Part shown: positions 45,728-54,702 of the stretch, one piece after another
How the letters are laid out: each line of letters opens with the position of its first letter
How positions within the stretch are numbered: the first letter of the stretch is position 1
NCBI RefSeq assembly: GCF_000633455.1
Contig: NZ_AYMG01000038.1
Span: forward strand, 186,001-250,000
Direction of reading: 5' to 3'
Source: Pedobacter jeongneungensis
GTDB lineage: Bacteria; Bacteroidota; Bacteroidia; Sphingobacteriales; Sphingobacteriaceae
Length of the DNA: 64,000 nucleotides
The notes under the pieces: generated by a model
Told to the model about the DNA's origin: nothing
Seen by the model: only the letters and a program-made list of their open reading frames with translations
Database searches by the model: none
Made by a program: the position numbers and the translations under genes

Positions 45728-46394
45728 AAAGCTCCTTCAGTTTGGCCACCTCATCCAGAGAGTTTGACCGTTTGATACTTAAATCGATGTTGCCGGCATT
45801 AAACTGTTTGAGGTCTGTATAATTCTCCTCCATTTTTTTAGCCGCGGCACCAATGATTTCCAGGCGTTTTCCATCACTCATCTGGGTTTTAAATGAATGG
45901 ACAACCAACAGGACTTGATCCAGGTTCTTTACACTTTCTTCCAAAATGCCCAGATAGGTCTTTTGCATGGCCTCGAGCTCATCGACCGTAAAGTGCTTAT
46001 CCTTCTGGAACAGCCCCCAGGCCCATTTGTATTCATCGACAATGGCGATCTGCCGCTGGGTAAGATCCTTTACCCTTTTATAATAAGTAATGGCTGTTTT
46101 GACTTTCCAAAGCGAGGTATAATATTCACTATAAAGCTCCTTTTGCCGCTCGGTCCAGTCGGCGATCTCGGTGAGTTTAAGTTTTGAAAGTTGGTTCTCA
46201 AGCACCTTCTGTGCATTCTGTAGCCAGATGGTTTCATTTTGTAATCTTTGAACCTTTAGGTCTACTGCACGGATGACCTTCTTTACGCCTGCCTTGATTA
46301 CCTCCAATACCGCCAGCTGAGCGTTAGCGCCCTTTGGGAGGCTTACGCAAATGGTCATCGCACTGACCGGAAGAATTACCATATAATTTTTCAT
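45714..46394 (-). CDS. TraI-like exported protein, copy 1
   Basis: A 226-aa protein starting KNYMVILPVSAMTICVSLPK, a signal sequence ending ANAQ. The mature part is helical, with RAVDLKVQRLQNETIWLQNA and SEYYTSLWKVKTAITYYKRV, plus TQMSDGKRLEIIGAAAKKM, which aligns with the DDERLLRIDD region of the others. An in-frame ATG 49 codons upstream (46541) is less likely because it would bury the signal peptide. This copy best fits the standard TraI of Bacteroidota elements. Confidence 0.85.
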   Translation of the reverse strand: MKNYMVILPVSAMTICVSLPKGANAQLAVLEVIKAGVKKVIRAVDLKVQRLQNETIWLQNAQKVLENQLSKLKLTEIADWTERQKELYSEYYTSLWKVKTAITYYKRVKDLTQRQIAIVDEYKWAWGLFQKDKHFTVDELEAMQKTYLGILEESVKNLDQVLLVVHSFKTQMSDGKRLEIIGAAAKKMEENYTDLKQFNAGNIDLSIKRSNSLDEVAKLKELYGIE

Positions 46395-46512
46395 AATCTT
46401 TTTGATTTTGGTCGCCAGCGAGCCCAAGACTTTCCCTGGACCGCATAAGCTGTTTCTGATTTTGGTGCGTGGCCATGCACTGTTTGTTAGAGATCTCATA
46501 TTTTTTTTGTGC

Positions 46513-46881
46513 TTATTGTTTGATGTATTTTCTTTTCCCAACCAGCAGGTAGCCAGAATCAGGATGAATGGTGATGAGCTTACCTTTTCTTATTTCGCTC
46601 AAGCTTTTCGTAGCCTCATCGTACAACGCTTTCCATTCTTCCCGTTCGTACTGCCTTTTGCCGGTTTTGCCATTTTGAATCAAATTAAATCCCGTTCGAC
46701 GATGGATGAAGAACATGTTTTCCTCACCTGCTTCAACAGCAAGGGTATCATCAGCCTTACTGAATTCTCCTCCGGCAGAATTGATGAAGGTTCCGGGCAG
46801 AAATGATCGCGAATGGTCGGTCTGACATCCAGTTATTTGGATCAGGCTAACCATCGCTAAAATCAATTGGTAATTTTTCAT
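46513..46881 (-). CDS. Small lipoprotein of the tra operon
   Basis: A 122-aa protein with a lipobox signal (ITGCQTD, Cys19). The mature part is short and polar with a repeated aromatic/basic pattern (EENMFFIHRRTGFNLIQNGK, then HPDSGYLLVGKRKYIKQ). It lies 12 bp after traG. Lipoproteins here are common in tra operons. No specific family is recognised. Confidence 0.75.
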   Translation of the reverse strand: MKNYQLILAMVSLIQITGCQTDHSRSFLPGTFINSAGGEFSKADDTLAVEAGEENMFFIHRRTGFNLIQNGKTGKRQYEREEWKALYDEATKSLSEIRKGKLITIHPDSGYLLVGKRKYIKQ

Positions 46882-46893
46882 GATTAATTATTT

Positions 46894-49365
46894 TTAAAGT
46901 GTTACGGATTTGTTTCTGATGTCACCGGCGAGGCTTTCAATTCCTTTTCTGACGCTTCCAAGCTTTTCAGCATATTGCTGAACCAAGAGCTTTTCCTTTT
47001 CTTCTGTGGTATAGCAGAGGTACTCTTCTAAACTGACCTCAGTTCGGTAGACCTGGCTATGTTGCCCACCCAGAGAGATGAATACTTCCTTGTATTTTTT
47101 AGTGGGGTCATTATTCCGGTTCATGGAAAGAATCTGCGATTTTTCCTTTTCAGTGAGCCCCAGTAATTCCTGGATATCATTAAACTTATTCTGGTACTTA
47201 CTCTGATCAAGCAGGATCTTACAGTCCGAGTTATTAATAATGGCCTGCTTCACCACAGGCGAAGAAATAATGTCTTCCACTTCCTGGGTGACAACGACTG
47301 CTTCTCCAAAGAATTTCCGGACAGTTTTGAACAGGTATTTAATGTATTCGGCCATGCCCTCTTTGGCAATCGCTTTCCAGCATTCCTCGATCAGGATCAT
47401 CTTCCGAAAGCCTTTAAGTTTTCGCATCTTGGAAATAAACACCTCCATGATAATCAGCGTCACAGCGGGAAAAAGGATCGGATGATCTTTGATGGCATCA
47501 AGTTCAAAAACAATAAAGCGTTCGGAAAGCAAATCAAGCTGCGAGGTCGCATTCAGCAGGTAATCAAATTCCCCGCCGCGGTAGTAAGGTTTGAGTACAT
47601 AGAGAAAGCTATTGATATCAAAATACTGGTCACGAACATTATTTTCTTCGAGTACCGAAAGATATTCGCCAGCCAGAAACTCATAGAATGAATTGAAGCA
47701 GGGAAAGATATCCGGATGATGCTCGAGGTGTTTAAAATAAAGGGTCAGCCCGTTTGAAAAACCCACATACTCAGAGCGGGTAAAGGTTTCCCCCTCTTTT
47801 TTGGAAAGTGCCAGCAGCAGCGTTTTGATGCTTTCCTTCTTCTCGGTATCCAGGACATCCCCTTCCGCTAGATAGAAAGGATTAAAGGCAATGGGACTAG
47901 CTTCACTATAACTGAAATAATATCCGCCGACCAGGTCACAAAGCCCTTTATAGCTATGTCCGACATCAACCAGCAATACATGGGTACCTTGTTCGTAATA
48001 GCTACGCACCATGTGATTGGTAAAAAAAGATTTACCGGATCCTGAAGGACCGAGAATAAACTTGTTCCGATTGGTGGTAAATCCTTTGGTAATGGGCTCA
48101 TCAGAAATATCCACGTGTACAGGGCGACCCGAAAGCCTTTCGCCCAACCGAATGCCAAAGCCCGATCTTGAATCCCTGTTGTGGCTTTCCATATTAAAAA
48201 GACAGGTAGCCTGCTCTAAAAAGGTATCGAAAGTATCGTTCATAGGAAAGTCTGCCTGATTGCCGGGCAAACCGGCAAACCAGATCTGCGCCTGTCCATC
48301 TGTTTCCCGCTTGGCAACAGCTTCAATTGCTGCCATTGCAGACGAAACCCTGTTCTTGATTTCCCTTTGTTCCAATGGATCATCCGACCAGGCCATTATG
48401 TTGATGTGCGATTTTACAGGAAGTCTCCCCAGCGCCACTGCCTCATTTAGAAAGTCATTCACAGCGTCCCTTGAAATTGAGTTTTCCCTGGAGTAGGTAG
48501 AGAGTGAATGCAGACGAAGTTTTTTAGCTTCCAGGCGTTTGATGGTTTGTTGCGCATCACCCAAGAAAACATATTGATTTAGGATGTGACTGCCTTTCAA
48601 AAGCTGTCCAAGCGGACTGGCAAACCCGATACTAAACTTTGATTTATCCGTAGAATAAGGCTCATAATTGATCCGGCTGCCACAGAAAGCTGATAAGTCA
48701 TCGGTATCTGCCAGGGTGTAGATTTCCATCTTTTTCTCGCCAACTGAAATCCCGTTTTGTAAATTAACATCCCTAATAATGGGCATTTCTCCTTCCCCAA
48801 TTAAAAAGCAGTAACGCTCTATAACGCCAGCTTTATTGGATGTTCCTGCCAGTTCTTCATCGGATAACCTTTGCAGGCCGACAAATCCCGAATCATGAAC
48901 GATACGCTGGAACTGTCCGGCTTTGTCCAAAAAATCTGCTACCAAAACCGGATTAATGGTTTGCGGAGGAACCAGGGATTTCCGCAGGATATTGCTAGCT
49001 GCTGAGGAGGAGGATTTCTTTCCAGCAGGTTTTTTGGTCAAAAAAACATAACAGCTGTGCTGAATGCAAGGACGTTCATTAAAAAACCGTTCACTGGAGT
49101 GTGAAAGAAAGTTTTGCCCATTTTTTTCAAAATCTGCTTTGAACTGCTCGGTTAAAAACCAATCCTGCTTGTGAAATACACTTTCCGGGGGCAAAACTTT
49201 AATAGCCTTTACCCAGGTCTGATGATAAGCCTCATAATCCCGCTCGGATAGGGAGAATATCTCGGGCAAGAGTGCTTTAAATCCAATTGTGATATCTCCG
49301 CTATGAGACAGGATGCAGCTATGTTCTATTTTATAAATGGGCAATATATTGAAGGCTTCTTTCAT
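46894..49365 (-). CDS. traG: Conjugation ATPase TraG (VirB4-like)
   Basis: An 823-aa ATPase that powers assembly of the type IV channel. Walker A is GPSGSGKSF (439-447), with a Walker-B-type ILIEECWKAI and the conserved EVEDIISSPVVKQAI motif further on. The N-terminal half matches the family (SHSGDITIGFKALLPEIFSL). Full length for Bacteroidota TraG. It follows traF by 10 bp. This is the VirB4-like TraG, not the VirD4 coupling protein, which is absent here. Confidence 0.97.
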   Translation of the reverse strand: MKEAFNILPIYKIEHSCILSHSGDITIGFKALLPEIFSLSERDYEAYHQTWVKAIKVLPPESVFHKQDWFLTEQFKADFEKNGQNFLSHSSERFFNERPCIQHSCYVFLTKKPAGKKSSSSAASNILRKSLVPPQTINPVLVADFLDKAGQFQRIVHDSGFVGLQRLSDEELAGTSNKAGVIERYCFLIGEGEMPIIRDVNLQNGISVGEKKMEIYTLADTDDLSAFCGSRINYEPYSTDKSKFSIGFASPLGQLLKGSHILNQYVFLGDAQQTIKRLEAKKLRLHSLSTYSRENSISRDAVNDFLNEAVALGRLPVKSHINIMAWSDDPLEQREIKNRVSSAMAAIEAVAKRETDGQAQIWFAGLPGNQADFPMNDTFDTFLEQATCLFNMESHNRDSRSGFGIRLGERLSGRPVHVDISDEPITKGFTTNRNKFILGPSGSGKSFFTNHMVRSYYEQGTHVLLVDVGHSYKGLCDLVGGYYFSYSEASPIAFNPFYLAEGDVLDTEKKESIKTLLLALSKKEGETFTRSEYVGFSNGLTLYFKHLEHHPDIFPCFNSFYEFLAGEYLSVLEENNVRDQYFDINSFLYVLKPYYRGGEFDYLLNATSQLDLLSERFIVFELDAIKDHPILFPAVTLIIMEVFISKMRKLKGFRKMILIEECWKAIAKEGMAEYIKYLFKTVRKFFGEAVVVTQEVEDIISSPVVKQAIINNSDCKILLDQSKYQNKFNDIQELLGLTEKEKSQILSMNRNNDPTKKYKEVFISLGGQHSQVYRTEVSLEEYLCYTTEEKEKLLVQQYAEKLGSVRKGIESLAGDIRNKSVTL

Positions 49366-49375
49366 AAGTGTATGG

Positions 49376-49705
49376 TTATTGATAATGCGGATATTTAAGT
49401 TTGGTAAAGATTCGTCGCGAAGAGAATCTAATGTATTTAGGCAGCCCCTTTTTCGCCAGGTATTTCATGAGCCCGTGTTCACCAAAGCGGTAACTGAGCC
49501 GAAAGGTAGTGATGAATAATGCGCTGCCTAACAAGCCAATCATCGGCAGAACAATCAGCAGACTAAGCCTAGAGATGTATAGGATTGCAAAGGACAAAAG
49601 CAGCAGTACAAGCCCGACAGCCAGATAAGCGATATATTGCGCCTTTAATCCCTTAAACACGATTGGCTTCGACACTCCCTTATTGATTTGATAAATGGTT
49701 GCCAT
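49376..49705 (-). CDS. traF: DUF4133 family protein (TraF)
   Basis: A 109-aa inner-membrane protein (VirB3-like role) with two membrane helices (about 27-45 and 49-68) after the conserved INKGVSKPIVFKGLKAQYIA start, and a basic C-terminus (YLAKKGLPKYIRFSSRRIF). It is between traE and traG, the usual order. Confidence 0.95.
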   Translation of the reverse strand: MATIYQINKGVSKPIVFKGLKAQYIAYLAVGLVLLLLSFAILYISRLSLLIVLPMIGLLGSALFITTFRLSYRFGEHGLMKYLAKKGLPKYIRFSSRRIFTKLKYPHYQ

Positions 49706-49756
49706 AATTTTTAAGTTTTTTTATTATCCATCAATTAAAATCAAAACTTAATCCAG

Positions 49757-50104
49757 CTAAATCCCGAAAAAGGACTTGAGTACGGTGGCGACGACCACCA
49801 GAAATATGCAGCTACCAAACCAGGCGGCAGCGACCTTATTGGTATCAGATTCCCCGGCGTTCCACTTATTGAATACCTTGATGGCGCCGATGATTCCTAC
49901 AACAGCGCCAATGGCATACATCAGATCGCATCCGGTATCGAAATAACCTTTGACCTTGTTTGTTGCTTCCTGAATCCCGGCATTTCCATCCTGGGCAAAG
50001 CAGGAAACTGAAAATAGAAAGTTGAGCATCAGCCAGGCAAGCGAGAACATTGCGACCTTTAACAAGGCTATCCTTTTAGCTGCTTTTAATGAATGATTTT
50101 CCAT
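49757..50104 (-). CDS. traE: DUF4134 family protein (TraE)
   Basis: A 115-aa inner-membrane pilin-like protein (VirB2-like role). A basic start and membrane helix (about 12-37, ending CFAQDG), then two more helices: DLMYAIGAVVGIIGAIKVF and CIFLVVVATVLKSFFGI. I place the start at 50104; a longer frame upstream overlaps the previous gene in another phase and is not protein-like. Confidence 0.92.
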   Translation of the reverse strand: MENHSLKAAKRIALLKVAMFSLAWLMLNFLFSVSCFAQDGNAGIQEATNKVKGYFDTGCDLMYAIGAVVGIIGAIKVFNKWNAGESDTNKVAAAWFGSCIFLVVVATVLKSFFGI

Positions 50105-50135
50105 GTTAGAATTTGTTAAGTAAAAAATCAGAAAA

Positions 50136-50669
50136 TTAATCCCATAGGTATTCGAGTTCCTCCAGCGTAACCGAAAAGGGTGCGTAGTTACGGATAAACT
50201 CATTGATTTTTCCAATATTGGGGTTGGAACCGATGCGTCCATATTTTTCGCTGATCATAGCGGCCAGAGCGAAAAAGTCCTGCTTACTGCCGTCTTCTTT
50301 TTCTAGAATCCCGAATATTTCTTTCAGCTCCTGGATCACGTCAGGCACTAAGCCCAGCTGAGCTGATTTAGCTTCTTCGTCGATACCCAAAGGATCTCCA
50401 GCAACTGAAAAACTCAGCGCCCCCATCCTCACAACTTCCAGCCCCTCTGGTATCTTGGATTTACCCATAATTTCATGCGCTGGTGGATCAACTTGATTTT
50501 CATTAAGTGCGGCAGCACTGCCTGAAATTACTGTTGGTCTGGAAATGGATCCCGAGATAAAATCCATTGCATCTTTACGAAATACTATAAACAAGAGTGC
50601 CAGATACCAGAGTGCACTTAATACGGCGAAGAAAATTAGAAAATTTGCCCAGGAAAATTGTTGTAACAT
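50136..50669 (-). CDS. Hypothetical membrane-anchored protein heading the tra operon
   Basis: A 177-aa protein with one N-terminal membrane helix (about 10-32) and a soluble part that is acidic and helical at the end (ELKEIFGILEKEDGSKQDFF, ISEKYGRIG). It is the first gene of the operon that continues with traE, F and G and is 31 bp from traE. Position suggests traD, but I cannot confirm this by sequence. Confidence 0.75.
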   Translation of the reverse strand: MLQQFSWANFLIFFAVLSALWYLALLFIVFRKDAMDFISGSISRPTVISGSAAALNENQVDPPAHEIMGKSKIPEGLEVVRMGALSFSVAGDPLGIDEEAKSAQLGLVPDVIQELKEIFGILEKEDGSKQDFFALAAMISEKYGRIGSNPNIGKINEFIRNYAPFSVTLEELEYLWD

Positions 50670-51528
50670 AAATTTGAGATTTTAAGTCCTGCACCATTGC
50701 CGGCCCTTGTCGGAACAAATTTTGGAATGTGGTGAGTTTTTATTTCTGTATTACGCCCGTACTACCGAACGATTTTTTATAGAGCATGCCCTGGAAGCTT
50801 AAAAGACACTTTTGATTAGAGGTGTCTGACCCGTGATGTTGTGTTTTAACTTAGTTAAGTAATCTGAGACAACACTATTTTCGTTTATAGGAGATAGGCC
50901 TAATAATCTTAAAACCCTCTAGAATTAACGTCGAAGGTTTATCATTCGGCGTTTACTAATATTTCACCTATATGGAGATTTGGAATAATTATGCTGGTAA
51001 CAGTTTATTTTCCAGCATTAGCTCCCGCGTCTTTAAATGGAAGGGATGATTTTAAAATCTGGTTCTATCATCTATACATGCAGGAGCATTATAGCGCATG
51101 AAATTACTCGGTCTGGACTATCACCTGGTATATACCAATGAATTAATCATCAGGAAAAATTCCGGTATGTTGCTAACTGCGTTGCAACTTCTTTTGCCTG
51201 TTGGCAATGAGATGCAACAATATCCTGATTAGAAAGCACGGTGTTAAAGGAGCAATATATTTAAAATTTGAAAATCGACATTTACACACCGAGCATCAGG
51301 CATATTCCAATTTTTAATTTTTAGCCCATCATTTAAAAATGTCATTTACAATAGACGATGAACAATTCAGTTGAAAAACGATTCTTTGATGGTATTACTT
51401 GATTGTGGATTTGAACTGCATTCTTAGAGATGGTTAATTAGGGCCTTTTTCAACTCTGGAAAATTATTTTTAGAAGGAATCCGGAACACCTTGCGTTCAA
51501 ATTCAATAGCTAAATTATATAAATATAA
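50670..51528. other. Long non-coding region upstream of the tra operon
   Basis: About 860 bp with no supported gene. A 44-codon plus-strand frame (51098-51232) is present but not recognisable. The tra promoter on the minus strand should be near 50700. A candidate small RNA follows on the plus strand. Confidence 0.5.
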
Positions 51529-51559
51529 TTTGTTATATAAATGCAATTAGTTATATTTG
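51529..51559 (+). promoter_or_regulatory. Canonical Bacteroidota promoter
   Basis: TTTG (51529-51532), a 19-nt spacer and TATATTTG (51552-51559), an exact match to the Bacteroidota -33/-7 consensus TTTG...TAnnTTTG. No protein-coding frame follows; a short transcript ending at the terminator at 51615-51638 is the only product. Confidence 0.8.
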
Positions 51560-51563
51560 TATC

Positions 51564-51638
51564 AGCATTGCCCAAAGGACAAATGTAATGGCCACGCAGA
51601 GCCGTATTTGCGCGCAGCACCGACAGGGTGCTGTTTTT
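51564..51638 (+). ncRNA. Candidate small RNA of about 75 nt
   Basis: The sequence between the promoter and the T-tailed stem is about 75 nt with no convincing start codon and short inner pairings (GCCC..GGAC region). The 5' end is estimated from promoter spacing. It is divergent from the tra operon and convergent on the DUF3800 partner gene. An RteR-like role in repressing transfer is possible by analogy with CTnDOT, but is inference only. Confidence 0.6.
51615..51638 (+). terminator. Rho-independent terminator of the candidate RNA
   Basis: CAGCACC (51615-51621) and GGTGCTG (51627-51633) pair perfectly with a 5-nt loop, followed by TTTTT. It is 3 bp from the stop of the minus-strand gene but has no T tract in that direction. 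Confidence 0.85.
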
Positions 51639-51640
51639 GT

Positions 51641-52150
51641 TTAAACACAGTCTTTTCCTTCCTCGAAATCTTTGAACCTAGTGTAGAATTCTGCTTTTGA
51701 ATCCTTGTCCACACAAAAAGTAGTGACGATTTGTTCATCAGGCTTTACATCAACCGTAACAATCATGAAGTCGAGGCTAAAAGCCCAGTAGTGATGTTTA
51801 CAAACCCCTTTCTCATCCTTCCAACGGTAATAAAGGATATCCTTACAAGGATGTGCCTGTAAGATCGGTTTAATCCAATGCACCCTATTGGCACGCTGGC
51901 AATCATACATCCGTTCATGGTAAATTCGCGTCTGTCTGGTAACAATATGGGTAAAAGTTTCGGAGTAATCTCAATATTGTTCCGACCTGGAGCGATGATG
52001 AATAATTTTTATCCGTTTGCCATTCACAACCAGCGGATTATAAACAAAATCATTTTTAAAAACTTCATACAATTCATCCAATTGTCCTTTATTAAAGGAT
52101 ACATCTAAGTTATCTTCCTCAAAGTAAGGCCTGAGCTTTATAAGTGCCAT
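51641..52150 (-). pseudogene. Partner gene of DUF3800, broken by a TGA
   Basis: A frame of 170 codons from ATG 52150 to the stop at 51641 with one internal TGA (51971-51973, codon 60). The first half reads KLRPYFEEDNLDVSFNKGQL and NPLVVNGKRIKIIHHRSRS; the second half YHERMYDCQRANRVHWIKPI and WAFSLDFMIVTVDV. Both sides look like one folded protein of about 169 aa. The start shares one base with the DUF3800 stop (TAATG). Re-initiation at Met81 (51910) could give an 89-aa product. No family is recognised; a small nuclease or toxin fold is possible but unproven. Confidence 0.7.
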
Positions 52151-52851
52151 TATTTTTTCATGCTAGCCTGATGATCCATGATACTGAATTTTGTTTCCCA
52201 GGGTTCACTTCCTTCCTCAAGAAGATAACCCGATTTTTCTTCGAGATAAGAAATAAATTCTTTTTTTCCAGGATGGAAATGATCGAAATCGCCCTTTGCA
52301 AATCTGGCTTTGTATGTAATAGCACCCACGAAAAGATCTGTTAACTGAAAAAAGAGATTCTCTGTATTTAGATGCTGAAACGAAATAAATGGTGAATCTC
52401 CATGGTGCAGATTGCCAAAAGTCTCCTGAATCTTATTGAGACGTTCTTTGCCTCTTCCATTGATCACGTCAAGATAAGTCTGGTATCTGGAACCATCATT
52501 ATTATTATTCTTTAAAAGAAAATCGATCATCTTATAGTAGAAGTTCTCATGAGACCCATTATAAAATTCATCCTGACTGAGCCGGTCTTTATGTTTGACC
52601 AAAACACATTTAAACTCCATGGAAGATTCAAAAAAAAGGTCTACAAGTGCTTTATAGAAATCAACCCTGGAATTTGAAAATTTATTCCACTTAATTTCAA
52701 AAGTTGATTTAAACCTGAGCTTTATATTCTTTATTTCCTCATACAGCCGAGCGTAGTCGTCAACTGAAACCTTCACATATCCGATGCACATGACTGATGA
52801 TGAGTCTTTTTCAAAGTGACAGCTTTCATCGAGAAATATTCTGTAATCCAT
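52150..52851 (-). CDS. DUF3800 domain protein (RNase H-like fold)
   Basis: A 233-aa soluble protein with the family start DYRIFLDESC (usually DESG) and the closing motif FFQLTDLFVGAITY, where the conserved Asp lies. DUF3800 proteins are predicted RNase H-like nucleases and are found in mobile elements and defence islands. I start it at Met6 of the longest frame because YRIFLDES is always near the N-terminus. The next gene is translationally coupled (TAATG). The pair could be a small defence or addiction cassette. Confidence 0.88.
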   Translation of the reverse strand: MDYRIFLDESCHFEKDSSSVMCIGYVKVSVDDYARLYEEIKNIKLRFKSTFEIKWNKFSNSRVDFYKALVDLFFESSMEFKCVLVKHKDRLSQDEFYNGSHENFYYKMIDFLLKNNNNDGSRYQTYLDVINGRGKERLNKIQETFGNLHHGDSPFISFQHLNTENLFFQLTDLFVGAITYKARFAKGDFDHFHPGKKEFISYLEEKSGYLLEEGSEPWETKFSIMDHQASMKK

Positions 52852-52866
52852 ATACAAAATTAGCAA

Positions 52867-53220
52867 AATAACTAAAGTGCAACACTTCCCGAAAAAACAG
52901 TTGCTTAAAATATCAATTGTTTTTAATTTAGTCCTGTGAATAAGCAGTAGCCAAACTATCTGAAATTAACCACCCGAAAGCCAAAATAAGTTGAGGAATA
53001 TTAAAAATAATTTGTTATTTATTCTTAAGTAATCATAGTATCAGACGATTAAGGATTTACTATAGATAACAGACTAATTCAAAACATTTTTGGGATAAGA
53101 TGTTACGAAAAAAGATTGCTCAAAAAACTGAAGCTAGTTTGAACAAAATAAAGCAACAATTATATTTTTCCTTCCAATAGTGAGGAGTCAAATAATAATG
53201 ATCAAAAAGTAGATGGTAAA
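52867..53220. other. Intergenic region, AT-rich
   Basis: No gene or hairpin that I can support. It should contain the divergent promoters for the DUF3800 gene and the 73-aa gene. Confidence 0.5.
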
Positions 53221-53442
53221 ATGCATCCCATATATTTACAAAATATTGAATCTTTAGCAAACGTTCAGTTTCGCATCATGGAAGCCAAGCAGGAGTATGC
53301 TCTACTGGCCGACAGCATTTATGAACTCGAGCTTGACCCGCGGGAAAAGCAGCTGCTAATTACCAAGCTCACTGATTCCTATTACAAAATTCTCAAAAAT
53401 CTTTTTCTGGAAGAAATTTTGTTGAACGAAAAGTTATTTTAA
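53221..53442 (+). CDS. Hypothetical small helical protein
   Basis: A 73-aa, all-helical acidic protein (VQFRIMEAKQEYALLADSIY, then REKQLLITKLTDSYYKIL). No signal peptide. It is convergent with rteC. Composition and helical periodicity support it; no family is recognised. Confidence 0.6.
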   Translation: MHPIYLQNIESLANVQFRIMEAKQEYALLADSIYELELDPREKQLLITKLTDSYYKILKNLFLEEILLNEKLF

Positions 53443-53644
53443 AAATGTCTACTGGACATTGCATATCTTTCACTTATTTCCAGATATATTCTCCGTCAAA
53501 TCAAAAGAATATCCCTGAAAATTTTAAAACATATTTATTGCTAGCCTGACTTGAAATTCAAGTTAAGGTGAACCGAAATTTAATTTAGATGGGTAAAGCC
53601 TCTTGTTAATCTAAAACCTGTTATACAAAAAATAAAGTATACAC

Positions 53645-54526
53645 TTAAAAGCCATAACGGCTCCGTTGATCCTCTGGGATCCAGGCATCGCTGTCTTCAA
53701 TACGTTTGGATACGAGCTGTTGCATCTCATCAAGATAACGGGTTTTGCTCATCGATTTACGCCTTTTGATATCGGCAAAACGTTTGAAGTATCCGGAGAT
53801 ATTTACCTGAAAAGCGTGACTGAAAAACTCCATGAGTTCCGACAGGCTGATCTTGCCTCCGTTCACCTGCCCCGTTTCATAAACCCCATACACCAGTTCC
53901 ACCATATTGACTGCCTCCCCTGTCCACTTGATATCTTTGAAAGCATTTTTGTGCATCCCCTCTTCACCACCTTTCTGCATTACGATTTCCTGTTTGATAG
54001 ATTCCTGCAATTTTTCATAGGCGATAAACTTAGAAAAAAGGTAATCTGCAACAGTTGAAAAAGACGGGTCAACATCCGGAACTTCTGCGAATCCAACCAG
54101 CTGGCCACCTCCATTTCTGGTAAAGTACCGATCATCCAGGTCAGTCGCCCCTAGGCGGTAGTATTGATAGATGAACTCATTTTGCCTGAAAAACCTGTTG
54201 ATAAACTGAAGCTGCGACTCCAGATGGCAGATCTGTTTATCCTTACCCAGGAGCGGCATGCTGTTCTCAATTGCATAAAGCTCAGTGATGAAAATCAGCA
54301 GCGCATAAATCCGGGGCTTGCCTTTTTTAAAAAAGTAAATCTCCTCCGCCTCATCTGCGAAACCGGTTTTGGAATGTTCAACCTTTAACTGCACCAGGGC
54401 TTTCTGAACGATGGCCAAACCATCTCTGAACTTTTCAAGTGAATGTTGAACAGTGGTAATTTCTTCAATTTGAGGCAAAACCTCGGCATACAGTTTTTCT
54501 GATAGTTTTTGTAGTTTCATGACCAT
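53645..54526 (-). CDS. rteC: RteC-family regulator of the conjugative element
   Basis: A 293-aa helical protein matching RteC of CTnDOT-type elements, which activates excision genes. Features seen: HLESQLQFINRFFRQNEFIYQYYRLGATDLDDRYF region (about 105-140), a helical middle, and a C-terminal DNA-binding-like part with ISLSELMEFFSHAFQVNISG and FADIKRRKSMSKTRYLDEM. RteC proteins mark the regulatory end of these elements. The rteA/B two-component genes are not here. Confidence 0.92.
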   Translation of the reverse strand: MVMKLQKLSEKLYAEVLPQIEEITTVQHSLEKFRDGLAIVQKALVQLKVEHSKTGFADEAEEIYFFKKGKPRIYALLIFITELYAIENSMPLLGKDKQICHLESQLQFINRFFRQNEFIYQYYRLGATDLDDRYFTRNGGGQLVGFAEVPDVDPSFSTVADYLFSKFIAYEKLQESIKQEIVMQKGGEEGMHKNAFKDIKWTGEAVNMVELVYGVYETGQVNGGKISLSELMEFFSHAFQVNISGYFKRFADIKRRKSMSKTRYLDEMQQLVSKRIEDSDAWIPEDQRSRYGF

Positions 54527-54702
54527 TTAGTTTAGGTTAACATTTTGAGCAGCAGCCAATCAGATATCAAAAAAGTATTTTTTCAAAGGACCACACAAAA
54601 CAAAAGCGAAAAAATTCCGTTAAAAAAGTACCTCCTTCCGACAGGACAATATTAGCCAGGTAAATGCAATGAAAAGTTGATTTGTGACACAATCGACAAT
54701 GC

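Larger units (their letters stand above)
30344..54526. mobile_element. Degraded conjugative element (CTnDOT/ICE type)
   Basis: This span holds gene types found together on Bacteroidota conjugative transposons: DUF932, RadC-like, traE-traM genes and rteC. The limits given are the outermost such genes, not mapped ends. No integrase, relaxase, coupling protein, traN-traQ or att repeat is seen in the window. Several genes carry in-frame stops or insertions, so the element is probably no longer complete. Confidence 0.6.

Noticed and set aside
51098..51232. 44-codon frame upstream of the candidate small RNA
   Set aside because: Short, isolated, and without a recognisable motif, coupling or promoter.
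51971..51973. TGA as a selenocysteine codon in the DUF3800 partner
   Set aside because: No selenocysteine machinery or insertion stem is evident, and three other frames in the window carry TAA or TAG stops; simple nonsense mutation is likelier.
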